Positions 40,510 through 49,300 of a stretch of 64,000 bases of DNA are shown one piece after another. The notes below the pieces were generated by a model. That model was not told the DNA's origin. It did no database searches and saw nothing but the letters and a program-made list of their open reading frames with translations. Each line of letters opens with the position of its first letter. Positions within the stretch are counted from its first letter, which is position 1. The position numbers were made by a program, and so were the translations under genes. Source of the DNA: Streptomyces sp. NBC_00690 (GTDB taxonomy: Bacteria > Actinomycetota > Actinomycetes > Streptomycetales > Streptomycetaceae); the NCBI RefSeq assembly GCF_036226685.1, contig NZ_CP109009.1, positions 7,715,501 through 7,779,500 on the forward strand, written 5' to 3'.

Positions 40510-42425
40510 CGAAGCCTGTGACCGCCCACCCCGACCGCGGGATCAGGATCGACTCCGTCAGGCTCGTCCACGGCACCGCAGAAATCGACGAGTATGCCTT
40601 CGGAACCGGAATGCTGAACATTCTCAGCGGGCCCCGCAACAGCTCCAAGACAACCACGCTGAAGGCCATCGACTACTGCCTCGGCGACCGCGGTGGGATG
40701 ATCGACGCTCTCGGTGCCGCCGTCTCCGATGAATACATCGAGGTCTCAACCGCGATCCGGCTCAACGGACACCCCCGCATCCTCACCCGCCTCCTGCAGC
40801 ACGGGCGCATGAACAAGGTGTACGTCGACGGAGACGAGCTGACCGACACCGACTTCTCCGACTGGATCCTGCGCGAACTGGGCTGGGCCAACCTGCGCAT
40901 ACCCAAGGGTCTCCACCCCGCCACAGCCAGTGAACTGACGCCCTTGTCCTTCCGGAACCTGCTGCGCCACTTCTACCGCAACGAGGAGTCCTGGACGAGT
41001 TTTGCCAACAAGGAGCATGAATTCATCCGGCGCGGCGTTGTCAGCATGCTCCTCGGCTTCGCCGGCCCCCGCTACGACACCAAGGATTTCGCCGTCGCCC
41101 AAGCCAAGCGGCGCCTTGCTGAAGCCCAGGCAGTGGAGCGGGACGTGCAGGACAGTACATTGCAGGCCGTCACCGCCATCTCCGAACGGCTCCGCATTCC
41201 CATCGCCCGCACTCTCGACCAGGTAGCGACCGCACGGGAAGAGGTCACTGCTCAACTCGACGCGGTTCGCCAACGGCGTCACGAACTGACGCACGAGATC
41301 AACTGCCTCCTGCAGGGAACGTCCACCATCGAGACGGCAGCCGGATATGACTCATCACTGACGAGTATCTACGAAGACATATCCCGGCGGTTGCAACTGG
41401 CGGTCGACGAGGTCGTTGCACTCGAACAACTCGGCAGCGAACATGCCTACTCTGTCCAGACGGTCACCTCGGAAGTGACCCGCATGGAACGCCTCATCGC
41501 CTCCGTGGAGATCTTCGACGCCCTCCCCGTACGACTCTGCCCAGCGTGCGAACAACGCGTGGACCCGCACCGAGAGCACGACGAAGACGCCTGCTACCTG
41601 TGTTTCCAACCGGTAGACGACGACCAGCGCCGCCGACGGGCACGAGTGGAGATCCGGTCACTCAAGTCGGAGCTTGCCGACCTGAAAGACGTCACCGCCC
41701 GCACCGCCGCCGATCTGCAGACGGCCCGCACTCGCCGAGTGGACCTTCAAGACGAACAGGCACGGCTCGCGCACCGCATCAACGAAGAACGCGTCGCGCA
41801 GCTGGCCCCCTTCATGGCCAGCCTCGAAAACCTCGCTGCCCAGATCGCCCAGCTCGAACAGAAGATGGCAGCCTTTCCGGCCATCGAGGAGATCCTTCAA
41901 CGTCGTGCGGTAGCCGGCCATGCCGTCACCGCTGCGCAGCAAGCTGTCGACGCACTTGACCAAGAGCCCGCCGCAATTGTCACAACTGCGCTCACTTCCG
42001 TTGAACGATGCGCCTTGTTCGCCGAGCGAATGAACGAATTCCTGCAGCGCTACCGCGAACGCGGCTGGGTCAAGGGCGCCATCACCATCAACGACAGTGA
42101 CCTCACCTTCTACGTCGGCACCCGACCCTGGGACCAAGCCCTGGGGGCAGAGACAAAGGTGCTCTTCTTCCTGGCCTACAGCTACGCCACCCTGTTCCTG
42201 GCCTCTGACCTCGACGAAGGAGCAGCAGCCCCTGGTCTGCTGCTCCTGGACAACCCCTACCAGCAGGGCATCGGCACCACTGTGGTCGACGACGTCCTGC
42301 AAGATCTGGCAAACGCAGCCCAGGCCACGGGCACCCAGATCATCAGCACCCAGGCCGTTCCGGTCCCGCGCGACCCGGCCACCATCCGGGAAATCCACAT
42401 GCCCATGGAGTACGAAGCGCCGTAG
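40506..42425 (+). CDS. Rad50-like ABC ATPase of the ABC-3C system
   Basis: A 639-residue SMC/Rad50-type ATPase. The P-loop is unusual: ILSGPRNSSKTTTLKAIDYC near residues 38-57. A long coiled coil (about 180-500) is interrupted by a zinc-hook-like LCPACEQRVD and DACYLCFQPV with two CxxC pairs near 345-375. The C-terminal GAETKVLFFLAYSYATLFL is in ABC-signature position, and GLLLLDNPYQQGIGTTVVDD provides Walker B and D-loop. These LDNP-type ATPases sense invading DNA or its replication in ABC-3C systems. It is last in the operon and overlaps the middle gene by ATGA. Confidence 0.85.
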   Translation: MTKPVTAHPDRGIRIDSVRLVHGTAEIDEYAFGTGMLNILSGPRNSSKTTTLKAIDYCLGDRGGMIDALGAAVSDEYIEVSTAIRLNGHPRILTRLLQHGRMNKVYVDGDELTDTDFSDWILRELGWANLRIPKGLHPATASELTPLSFRNLLRHFYRNEESWTSFANKEHEFIRRGVVSMLLGFAGPRYDTKDFAVAQAKRRLAEAQAVERDVQDSTLQAVTAISERLRIPIARTLDQVATAREEVTAQLDAVRQRRHELTHEINCLLQGTSTIETAAGYDSSLTSIYEDISRRLQLAVDEVVALEQLGSEHAYSVQTVTSEVTRMERLIASVEIFDALPVRLCPACEQRVDPHREHDEDACYLCFQPVDDDQRRRRARVEIRSLKSELADLKDVTARTAADLQTARTRRVDLQDEQARLAHRINEERVAQLAPFMASLENLAAQIAQLEQKMAAFPAIEEILQRRAVAGHAVTAAQQAVDALDQEPAAIVTTALTSVERCALFAERMNEFLQRYRERGWVKGAITINDSDLTFYVGTRPWDQALGAETKVLFFLAYSYATLFLASDLDEGAAAPGLLLLDNPYQQGIGTTVVDDVLQDLANAAQATGTQIISTQAVPVPRDPATIREIHMPMEYEAP

Positions 42426-42520
42426 ACAGACCCTCTCAACCATTGGTGCAACGGAGTCCTGCTCACCCCAGATTTCGGGATGGCGAGTAACCAGGGCCCG
42501 CACGGGCCTCCGTAGCAGGA

Positions 42521-43099
42521 TCAGACCTTGATGACGGTGAGGCGTCCGCCGCAGAGCGCGGTGAGGTCCTCCGGATCGGAGGTCAGGACCGTGGCCGGTC
42601 CGGGTGTGGCGAGGGCGGTGGCGCTGAGCATGGCGTCGATGGCGTGCTTGTGGCCGTGCAGGTCGGCGTCGGCGATGAGGGCGGCGGCGTGGCGGGCGAT
42701 GGGCTCGGTGACCGGTTCGACGACGAGGCGGGAGAGGGTCCACTCCAGGGGCGGGCGGTTGGTCCGCGGGTGGACGACTTCCATCAGGGTGGCCGCGGAG
42801 GTGATCACCCGTAGGTCGTCGGCGCGGGACAGGGCCAGCCAGGTTGCGACCGTGCGGTCGTGGAGGACGGCCTTGGCCAGTCCCTCGCTGTCCAGGACGA
42901 GGGTGCCACCGGGAACTACGGAGGGAGCGGCTAACGCGGCGTTCGCTCCGCCCGCCGCCTGGGTCGCGCAGGGGGCCTGGAGCTTCTCGTCGGTGACGGG
43001 TCCGTGTTCGGCTTCGGCGATGGTGATGAGTTCGTTGAGGTTGTCGCGTTCGATCTGGGCTGCGTCTACATATACGGCACGCCACGAGCCCGGTGTCAC
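42521..43099 (-). pseudogene. PIN-domain (VapC-like) toxin fused to an antitoxin tail
   Basis: The last 130 residues are a PIN ribonuclease: Asp in GTLVLDSEGLAKAVLHD, Glu in SAATLMEVVHP, Asp in HGHKHAIDAMLS and Asp in VLTSDPEDLTAL, the four acidic residues of the active site. In front, in the same frame and without a stop, is an antitoxin-like tail (VYVDAAQIERDNLNELITIA, EAEHGPVTDEKLQAPC). Normally antitoxin and toxin are two overlapping genes. Here the antitoxin start is lost, since the sequence beyond 43080 belongs to an unrelated plus-strand fragment. The PIN domain itself looks intact; a start near VVPGGTLVL would give a free toxin. Confidence 0.6.
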
Positions 43100-43265
43100 T
43101 GACGTCCGCTCGTGGGGCAGCGCGGACCACGCCTCCCTCGACGCCGACCTCTACCGCGTCGTCAGCGGCTGGGCCCGCGAGTGGCCCTTCGACGGGTGGC
43201 GTACTCGCCTCGATGAGAAATCGCTCCGTGCCGCCGCGTCGCCAGGACGGCCGCACGTCAGGTAG
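43080..43265 (+). pseudogene. C-terminal fragment of an unidentified gene
   Basis: The plus strand reads RHEPGVTDVRSWGSADHASL, then DADLYRVVSGWAREWPFDGW and RTRLDEKSLRAAA, ending at a TAG at 43263-43265. This is good protein sequence without a start, and it abuts the truncated antitoxin on the other strand. The junction near 43080 is therefore a recombination scar. I do not recognise the family. Confidence 0.4.
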
Positions 43266-43539
43266 CCGAGTGGGCCGGGAACGGCGTGTCAGTATTCCTT
43301 GCCACCCACGCCCGGTGCGTCGATGGGTAACTGCCGGACCGGAAGAAGCGCCTCGCAGTCGCCGAATATTTCCCCGAGTTGCCCGACGCTGGTTGATCTT
43401 CAGTCAAAGAATTTCGACACGTATTCGACACATCCACTCGCCAAATCCTGGTGATACCGGGACAGCCCCGGAGTCTCTCCTTGATCGTTAGGGGAAGCCT
43501 CGAGGTCCTGTCGCGTCGTGCGATATTCGCCTGACCAGC

Positions 43540-43562
43540 AAAAACGCCCTCCCGGAGGAGGG
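43540..43562 (-). terminator. terminator downstream of the tRNA-Arg fragment
   Basis: On the minus strand, CCCTCC, a TCCG loop and GGAGGG are followed by CG and TTTTT (43544-43540). It stands 10 bases after the 3' end of the tRNA fragment, as expected for a tRNA gene's own terminator. Confidence 0.75.
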
Positions 43563-43571
43563 TGGGGAGTA

Positions 43572-43614
43572 GGTGCCCCCGGCAGGCTCGAACCTGCGGC
43601 CAAGCGCTTAGAAG
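43572..43614 (-). tRNA. 3' half of tRNA-Arg (UCU), partial, probable att site
   Basis: The minus strand reads CTTCTAAG (anticodon loop with TCT), then the variable region, a T arm with CGCAGGTTCGAGCCTGC, and the acceptor end GGGGGCACC. The acceptor 5' strand, D arm and 5' side of the anticodon stem are missing; upstream sequence does not pair. The fragment is thus a tRNA 3' end of the kind left at the attachment site of an integrative element. It is not a working tRNA. Confidence 0.7.
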
Positions 43615-44073
43615 GAACCCGACTCGTTTGATCTTGATACGTCTCTGACCTGCATGAACGTGGCCCAACTGCCTATGTGTAGGGGGTACCGTTCCACGCA
43701 TTTTCCACATACTCGGAACAATGGATGTGCTGGTCCGAGGGCGATCTCTCCGCCCACTTCCCGACACGGGAGGCGAAGCCCGGTATCCGTGATGGTGGAT
43801 TCCGGGCCGCTGGGGCTGTCGGGAGCTTCCTCGGCGGCTATGGCGTGCCTGTTGCTGTCCGCCCCCGCAGTCTGCGGCACTCCGTGCCTGTGCGACGAGC
43901 CGTCGGGGGCTGCGTCGTACGTTGAGAACCGGCTTCGATTCCTGCCGGTGTCTGCCGGGGCCCGGCGCTGAGCCGTTCTCGCCGCATGTGAGTGAACTGC
44001 CATGCCAAGCCGGAAACAATTCTGTCCCTTCCTGGTGTTGTAGCCCCAGCGGTAGCAAGATCGGGGAGGGAAG
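43615..44073 (+). other. intergenic region upstream of the DUF5655-like gene
   Basis: I see no gene in these 459 bases. The plus-strand promoter for the gene at 44074 should lie at the right end; GGGGAGGG just before GTG 44074 is its ribosome site. Confidence 0.4.
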
Positions 44074-44964
44074 GTGTCGGGGCTGAGGCTGTTCCATACG
44101 ACAAGCGGGGTGGCGGAGGTCGCGCCGCGTCTTGCTGAGGTCGAGGCGGATGTGCAGGATCTCGTCGAGGCGCATATGGAGACGATGCTGGGGGTGCGGT
44201 TCCTGGCGAGCGAGTACAGCACCGGTCCGGTGCACGGCGGGCGGATCGACTCGCTGGGGCTCGACGAGAACGGCGCGCCGGTGATCGTCGAGTATAAAAG
44301 GGCGACCGACGCAGGGGTGATTCACCAGGGGCTGTTCTATCTGTCCTGGCTGATGGACCACCGGGACGAGTTTCAGCGCCTGGTGCGCGACCGGCTCGGC
44401 GCCGAGGCCGCGGCCGGGGTGCTGTGGAGGGCGCCGAGACTGATCTGTGTGGCCGGTGACTTCACCCGCTACGACGTCCACGCCGTACGTGAGCACCGTC
44501 GCAGCATCGACCTGGTGCGCTACCGCTTCTACGGTGAGCACCACATCGGTTTGGAGACGGTGGCTTCCGTCACCGGGCACGGCTTGGTTTCGCGGACGGC
44601 ACGCCGCCGGCGTGTGACCGGGCTTCAGCGGGCGTGTACGGCCGGCGGGGCGATGGCGGAGCTGGTCGCGGCGGTCGACGAGGTGCTGCTCGGGCTCGGG
44701 GACGACATCACCCCCGTGCAGCGCAAGCAGTACCGCGCCTACCAGCGGCTGCGGAACTTCGCCTGCGTCTGCCCGCCGCAGCGGGCCAAGCTCCTGGTCT
44801 ATCTCAAGGCCGACCCGGGCACGGTGGACCTCGTCCCCGGTTTCACCCGGGACGTGACGGGACTCGGCCACCACGGAACCGGTGACCTGGAAGTCCAGCT
44901 GCGCACAGAGCGGGACCTGGAACGGGCCCAGGATTTGTTCGGCCTCAGCTATACCGCGACGTAG
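44074..44964 (+). CDS. PD-(D/E)XK nuclease-like protein with DUF5655-like end
   Basis: A 296-residue protein. GGRIDSLGLDENGAPVIVEY then KRATDAGVIHQGLFYLSWLM places Asp59, Glu73 and Lys75 in the D...ExK arrangement of the restriction-endonuclease fold, followed by a Gln-containing helix. The C-terminal third (RNFACVCPPQRAKLLVYLKA, GTGDLEVQLRTERDLERAQD) matches the DUF5655 pattern, a domain often attached to such nucleases. The GTG at 44074 follows GGGGAGGG. The gene stands alone, with a strong terminator downstream. A defence role is likely from fold and context, but no partner gene is adjacent. Confidence 0.75.
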   Translation: MSGLRLFHTTSGVAEVAPRLAEVEADVQDLVEAHMETMLGVRFLASEYSTGPVHGGRIDSLGLDENGAPVIVEYKRATDAGVIHQGLFYLSWLMDHRDEFQRLVRDRLGAEAAAGVLWRAPRLICVAGDFTRYDVHAVREHRRSIDLVRYRFYGEHHIGLETVASVTGHGLVSRTARRRRVTGLQRACTAGGAMAELVAAVDEVLLGLGDDITPVQRKQYRAYQRLRNFACVCPPQRAKLLVYLKADPGTVDLVPGFTRDVTGLGHHGTGDLEVQLRTERDLERAQDLFGLSYTAT

Positions 44965-45079
44965 TCGGCAGCCGTCCGCAGCGGTTGGGCAGGGCCAGTG
45001 TGCAGTTGTGGGTTTTAGGCGCGGTGCTGCCTCTCGACGTGATGGTCAGGGAATGGCGGTGGATTACTCATGGTCCGAA

Positions 45080-45122
45080 GGATCCCCGGTTTCGTCAGCC
45101 GGGGATCCTCGGCAATTTTTTT
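45080..45122 (+). terminator. rho-independent terminator
   Basis: GGATCCCCGG (45080-45089) and CCGGGGATCC (45099-45108) form a perfect 10-bp stem, followed by a seven-T run at 45116-45122. It terminates the DUF5655-like gene about 115 nt downstream of its stop and separates it from the convergent Wadjet operon. Confidence 0.88.
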
Positions 45123-45247
45123 GGCCGCCGACTCGGACGGGTCAGACAACCTGGCCCCGGCCTTCCGGGTGCGGTGCGAAGATGCTCTCCGACGGGCAGC
45201 TCATTCGTGGCGGCTTTGGCACCTCTGATGAACGCATGGCCTGGCCG

Positions 45248-46336
45248 TCAAACGGCGCGTGCGACTGCGAGTTGTTGCCGCAGGTTCCCATGGGCTGGCG
45301 CGAGGATTTTGCGCAGGGTGGTGAGACACAGCGCTTCCTGGCGGACCACGGCTCCGCTGGTGAGTGCGTCGGCTGTGTGCGAGGCGAGTGGTGCGGGCAG
45401 CCAGGCACTGACGCCGCGGGCGGTTTCAGGGGCGACCGCGTCGGTGTACCGGCGTGTGCATGTGATGAGTTCTGCGTAGAGTCCGCTTGCTGGGGTGAGT
45501 GGCGGGAGGCCGACCGACGTGGATCGTTGACTGGTGAGAGTGACGCAGTGGAGGCCGTCATAGTCGAGGTCTCCGTAGTAGAGGATTTCAGTGAGTGGGT
45601 GGCCGGTTTCTGCGAGGCGCTCGGGGAGTGTGGTGATGCTGGAAGCGACGCGGTCGCCGTCGCCGAATGCTATCCAGCCGACTTCGTCAGGATGAGGCCA
45701 TTTCCGCAGAATACGGCGGAGGTTGTCGAAGGTGGCCGTGTTCTCGACGATGAGCAGCCAGGGAGCTGGACCGAGTTCGATGATGTTCAGTGGCTCGGGT
45801 GTGAGATAGGCGCGTAGGTGGTCCCCGATGCTCAGGAAGCCGCCGAGTACCCATTTCGATTCGTGAATGCCGTCCAGGTGCTTTTCCTCGCCGAATAGTT
45901 CGAAGGAACGGTCGCGTAGCGGTATCAGTTCGCTGGTGGCTCCGTCGGCGAGGAGGAAGTCGTTGAGTCGGGTGAAGAGGCGGTGGTCGTGCGGGGAGAG
46001 CCGACGGCCGTCAAGGAAAGAAAGTTCCGCGACCCAGGAACGGACCGGCGGCCGGCTGACAGCGGGGCGGAGCGGGTCTATGCGCTCGGCCCATTGGGGC
46101 AGAGCCGGGAGCGCGGTGTGGTCCCAGAACTTTCTGGTGACGGGCAGCTTGAGGGCGCCTGCGTCCTGCAGGGCTCTGAGGTTGTCGGCGAAGGCATGAC
46201 GGCGTTCGGGATCGGTGAGGAGTGCCGGGTTCGCGGCATAGGCGGCGTCGGCCAGGTCGTCGAAGGGGATGCGTTTGCGCGGGTGAGCCAGCAGCCGGTC
46301 CCGCAGTATCTCGCTGAGGGTGCGTGGTGCGGTCAT
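45248..46336 (-). CDS. jetD: JetD, TOPRIM nuclease subunit of Wadjet
   Basis: A 362-residue protein matching the DUF3322-DUF2220 plan. The N-terminal arm domain (about 1-180) includes FWDHTALPALPQWAERIDPL. The TOPRIM domain has its Glu in PWLLIVENTATFDNL (about residue 195) and the Asp pair in ILYYGDLDYDGLHC (about 249-256). JetD is the topoisomerase VI-like nuclease that cuts plasmid DNA extruded by the JetABC motor. Its ATG overlaps the jetC stop. It closes the operon. All key acidic residues are present, so the nuclease should be active. Confidence 0.92.
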   Translation of the reverse strand: MTAPRTLSEILRDRLLAHPRKRIPFDDLADAAYAANPALLTDPERRHAFADNLRALQDAGALKLPVTRKFWDHTALPALPQWAERIDPLRPAVSRPPVRSWVAELSFLDGRRLSPHDHRLFTRLNDFLLADGATSELIPLRDRSFELFGEEKHLDGIHESKWVLGGFLSIGDHLRAYLTPEPLNIIELGPAPWLLIVENTATFDNLRRILRKWPHPDEVGWIAFGDGDRVASSITTLPERLAETGHPLTEILYYGDLDYDGLHCVTLTSQRSTSVGLPPLTPASGLYAELITCTRRYTDAVAPETARGVSAWLPAPLASHTADALTSGAVVRQEALCLTTLRKILAPAHGNLRQQLAVARAV

Positions 46337-49300
46337 GCCTGGTCGTCTCCGTCCCGGTCGTCCGGTTCTGCGGAGGTGTCTGGCTGCTGGGTGCCGGGCT
46401 CGGTGAGAGGGGGGCGGTGCAGCCGTGCGGCGCGGATGCCGTCGGAGCGCGCATCGGTGACGCCGGCGCTGACGGTGTCCCCGTACCTTTCGGTCAGCTG
46501 GACGAGCCGGTGGCCGCTGCGGGCGTCGTGTGCGTTGTTGCGCAGGCGCAGGATGAGAGGGAAGCGGCCGACGGCATCGAGGTCTTCCACGCCGGTGGTG
46601 TAGATCAGCTGGATGCCGTGAGCGGCGGCGACGGCGCGCTGCAGGTCGATAAACGGCACGTAGTTGGACTTGCCCATGGGGTTGTCCAGTAGCAGGGTGC
46701 CGACTCCGCCGGTCAGTCCGTGATTGCGGTTGGCGGCGCGTACCTGTGCCAGGCAGCAGTACAGCAACACAGAGACGGTGAGGAGTTCACCGCCGGAGAA
46801 CTTTCTGATCTTTGTGACGTCGACCGGGTCCATGACCGGGACCGGGTGGGGCTTGAGGACCTTGGCGGTGATACTCCCACTGCCGCCCAGTGCGGCCAGG
46901 ACCAGGCGTTTGGCCAGGTCTAGCGCTGGGGGCAGGACGTTTGCGCTGCTGGAGTGCTTGGCGGCGACGTTGGCGACCAGGGTGTCCACGCTGGTGGAAA
47001 TGCGGTGGGTGAGGGTTTCCTCGCTGCCCCAGTCGGCGAGCTTGAGGGTGAGGAAGGGCTTGCCCGACCAGGCACCCAGACCGGTAGGGAGCTTGGAGTG
47101 CCGGGCGACTTGGTGCAGCGTGGCCACGATGGTTTTGGTGAGGGCCGCGCACTCCTGGACCAAAAGGAGCTGGTCCTCGGTGAGTTGGTTCAGAAGTGTG
47201 GTGGTCCGCTTCTCGCGGAGTTCGATATCCGGGATCAGTGTGGGCAGGGAGGCGTGCAGCTGGGCGGGGTCTTCACTGAGCCGGGCGACAAGCTGGGCGT
47301 CGACGGCGTCGGCGTACTGCCGGTCGGTGGCCAGTTGCTGGACGTGGCGGGTGGCGGTGGCGAGTCTGCGGGTGGCTTTGGCCAGGGTCGACTGAGCGTC
47401 GGTGATGGCCGTGGTCAGGAGGCCCTGCAGCTGGTGGGCCTGCTCCTCGGTCATGGCGGACGCGCCGTGGGCCGTGACGTCGCAGCGTTCGGTGAGCCAC
47501 GTGGCGGCGTCGGGCACTGGTTCCTCCAGACTGGGGGTCCAGTGGGTGGCCAGGCCGTTGAGGCCGGCACGGAGAGCGTCGTGGGCTCGGTGCAAGGAAC
47601 TCGCCGTCAGCGCGGCTGCGTTGGCCTTCTCCTTGAGAGCGTGGCGCTGTTCTGTGCAGGTGGTGTGTTCTCTCTCGGCCTGATCAGCCTCGTGCCGGGT
47701 GGCCTGGGCTGCGGCCTCGGCCGTTTCGGGGGCGGAGAACTCCTTGAGCGCGTCCGCGGCGGCGCTCGTGTCGCCGATTCGTTGGGCGGCGGGTGCCTCG
47801 GTCTTCTCGGCCTGTTCGGCCAGCACTGTGCAGCGTGCTGTCAGGGCGGCGGCATCGTGGGCATCGTGGGTAGCCCGTTCCACCGAGTGGTCCCGCCGGT
47901 CCGGGTCCGTAGCCTCGGGACGTGTGGCCAGCTCGGCGGCGAGTGTGCGCGTGGCGTCGTCCAGAGCGGCCAGGGCCTTGTCAGCCATCTGCAGACGGCG
48001 TGTGGTGACAGCGAGGTCGGTGCGCAGCTGGGTATCTGCCGTGTCGGACTCGAAGGCGGTCCGGGCGTTTGCGAATCGTTCCTGCAAGGCGTCCAGTGAC
48101 GCGCGATCGAGGGCTCGCAGGTCCAGGTCCGGTTCTGCGTATTCGGTCACCAGTGTGGTGAGCTTGCGCAGTGCGCTGCGGTGCCGTTTGAGGTCCTGCC
48201 TGCAGAGAGTCTCGTCGCGGCGGTGACGCTGCTCCGTCTTGCGGGCAGCCATCTTGCCGATGGTGGCCAGGCGTGCTTGCTCCTGCTGGTCCGTCTGGTG
48301 CTGCCGGGCGGTGTCGAGCTGCTCTTGCAGGTCGCTGGTGCGTAGTGCCTGTTCAGCCACCTGCCGGGCCCGTTCGGTGCCGGCTGCCAGATGACGCAGA
48401 CGACCGGTGGCCTCGGCGGTCTCCCGCTCGATCCGGTCGCGTTCGGACTGCAGCCGCCGGTGACGGTCGTCCTGCGTGTCGAGCTCGTTCTTCCAGGTGT
48501 CTCTGCGGGCCTCGGTTCGCTCCAGGGATTCCTTGAGGCGCCGGTGCGGGGCGGCTCCGAACGCTTCCAGGTGCTCAGCCAGTTCCCGGGCCAGGGCCTG
48601 GTCCTCTTCCTGTCCGGTGGTGATGTGTCGGCAGCGTTCTGCGCTTTCATTGATGCGGGTAGCCAGGCGTATCTGTTCGTCGTCGGCGGCCTGGGGCTGC
48701 AATGCTGCCGCCTGGACGGGGAAGACGGCGTGTAGGTCGCCCGGGCCGGTGTTGGTGAGACGGGCACGGGCGGTGGCGCTGTCGCAGACCGAGAGCACCG
48801 AGCGAGTGCTTACGCCGGTGGCGACGATATGGCGGCGCAGGTCCTGGTCGCTGATGTTGCCGAGGACGACGATGCCGCCGACGACGTCGGGTGCTTTGGC
48901 GATCGCGGCGGCGTGTCGGCCAGGAGGCAGGGAGTCCCGCAGGAACTGCAGTCCGCTGACGGCCTTCACTGAGCTGTTGGCAGCTTGGAGGGCGGCCAGG
49001 GCGCGTTCGGTTTCCAGGGGGGCGGGGAGGAACCCTTCGGTTTCCAGGCAGGCCAGGGCGCGCCGGTCGGCGGCCACAGCGAGCTGTTCGGCGATGAGTG
49101 TGTCCCGGGCCCTGGTGATCTCTTGCTGCAGTATCTGCAGCAGGGGGTGGCCGGCGATATCGAGATTCATACCGCTGCCGGTGGTGTCGAGTTCGTCGTC
49201 CAGATGGGCGAGTTCGGTCAGCCGGGGGTGCCGTGACAAGCGCTGTTGCTGTCCGCGCAGCCGGTCCCACCGGTCCCAGATCCGCGCGTACTCGTTGTCG

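Noticed and set aside
43258..44874. 538-codon minus-strand frame across the tRNA fragment
   Set aside because: It runs through a tRNA fragment, a terminator and the complement of the DUF5655-like gene, so it cannot be one real gene.
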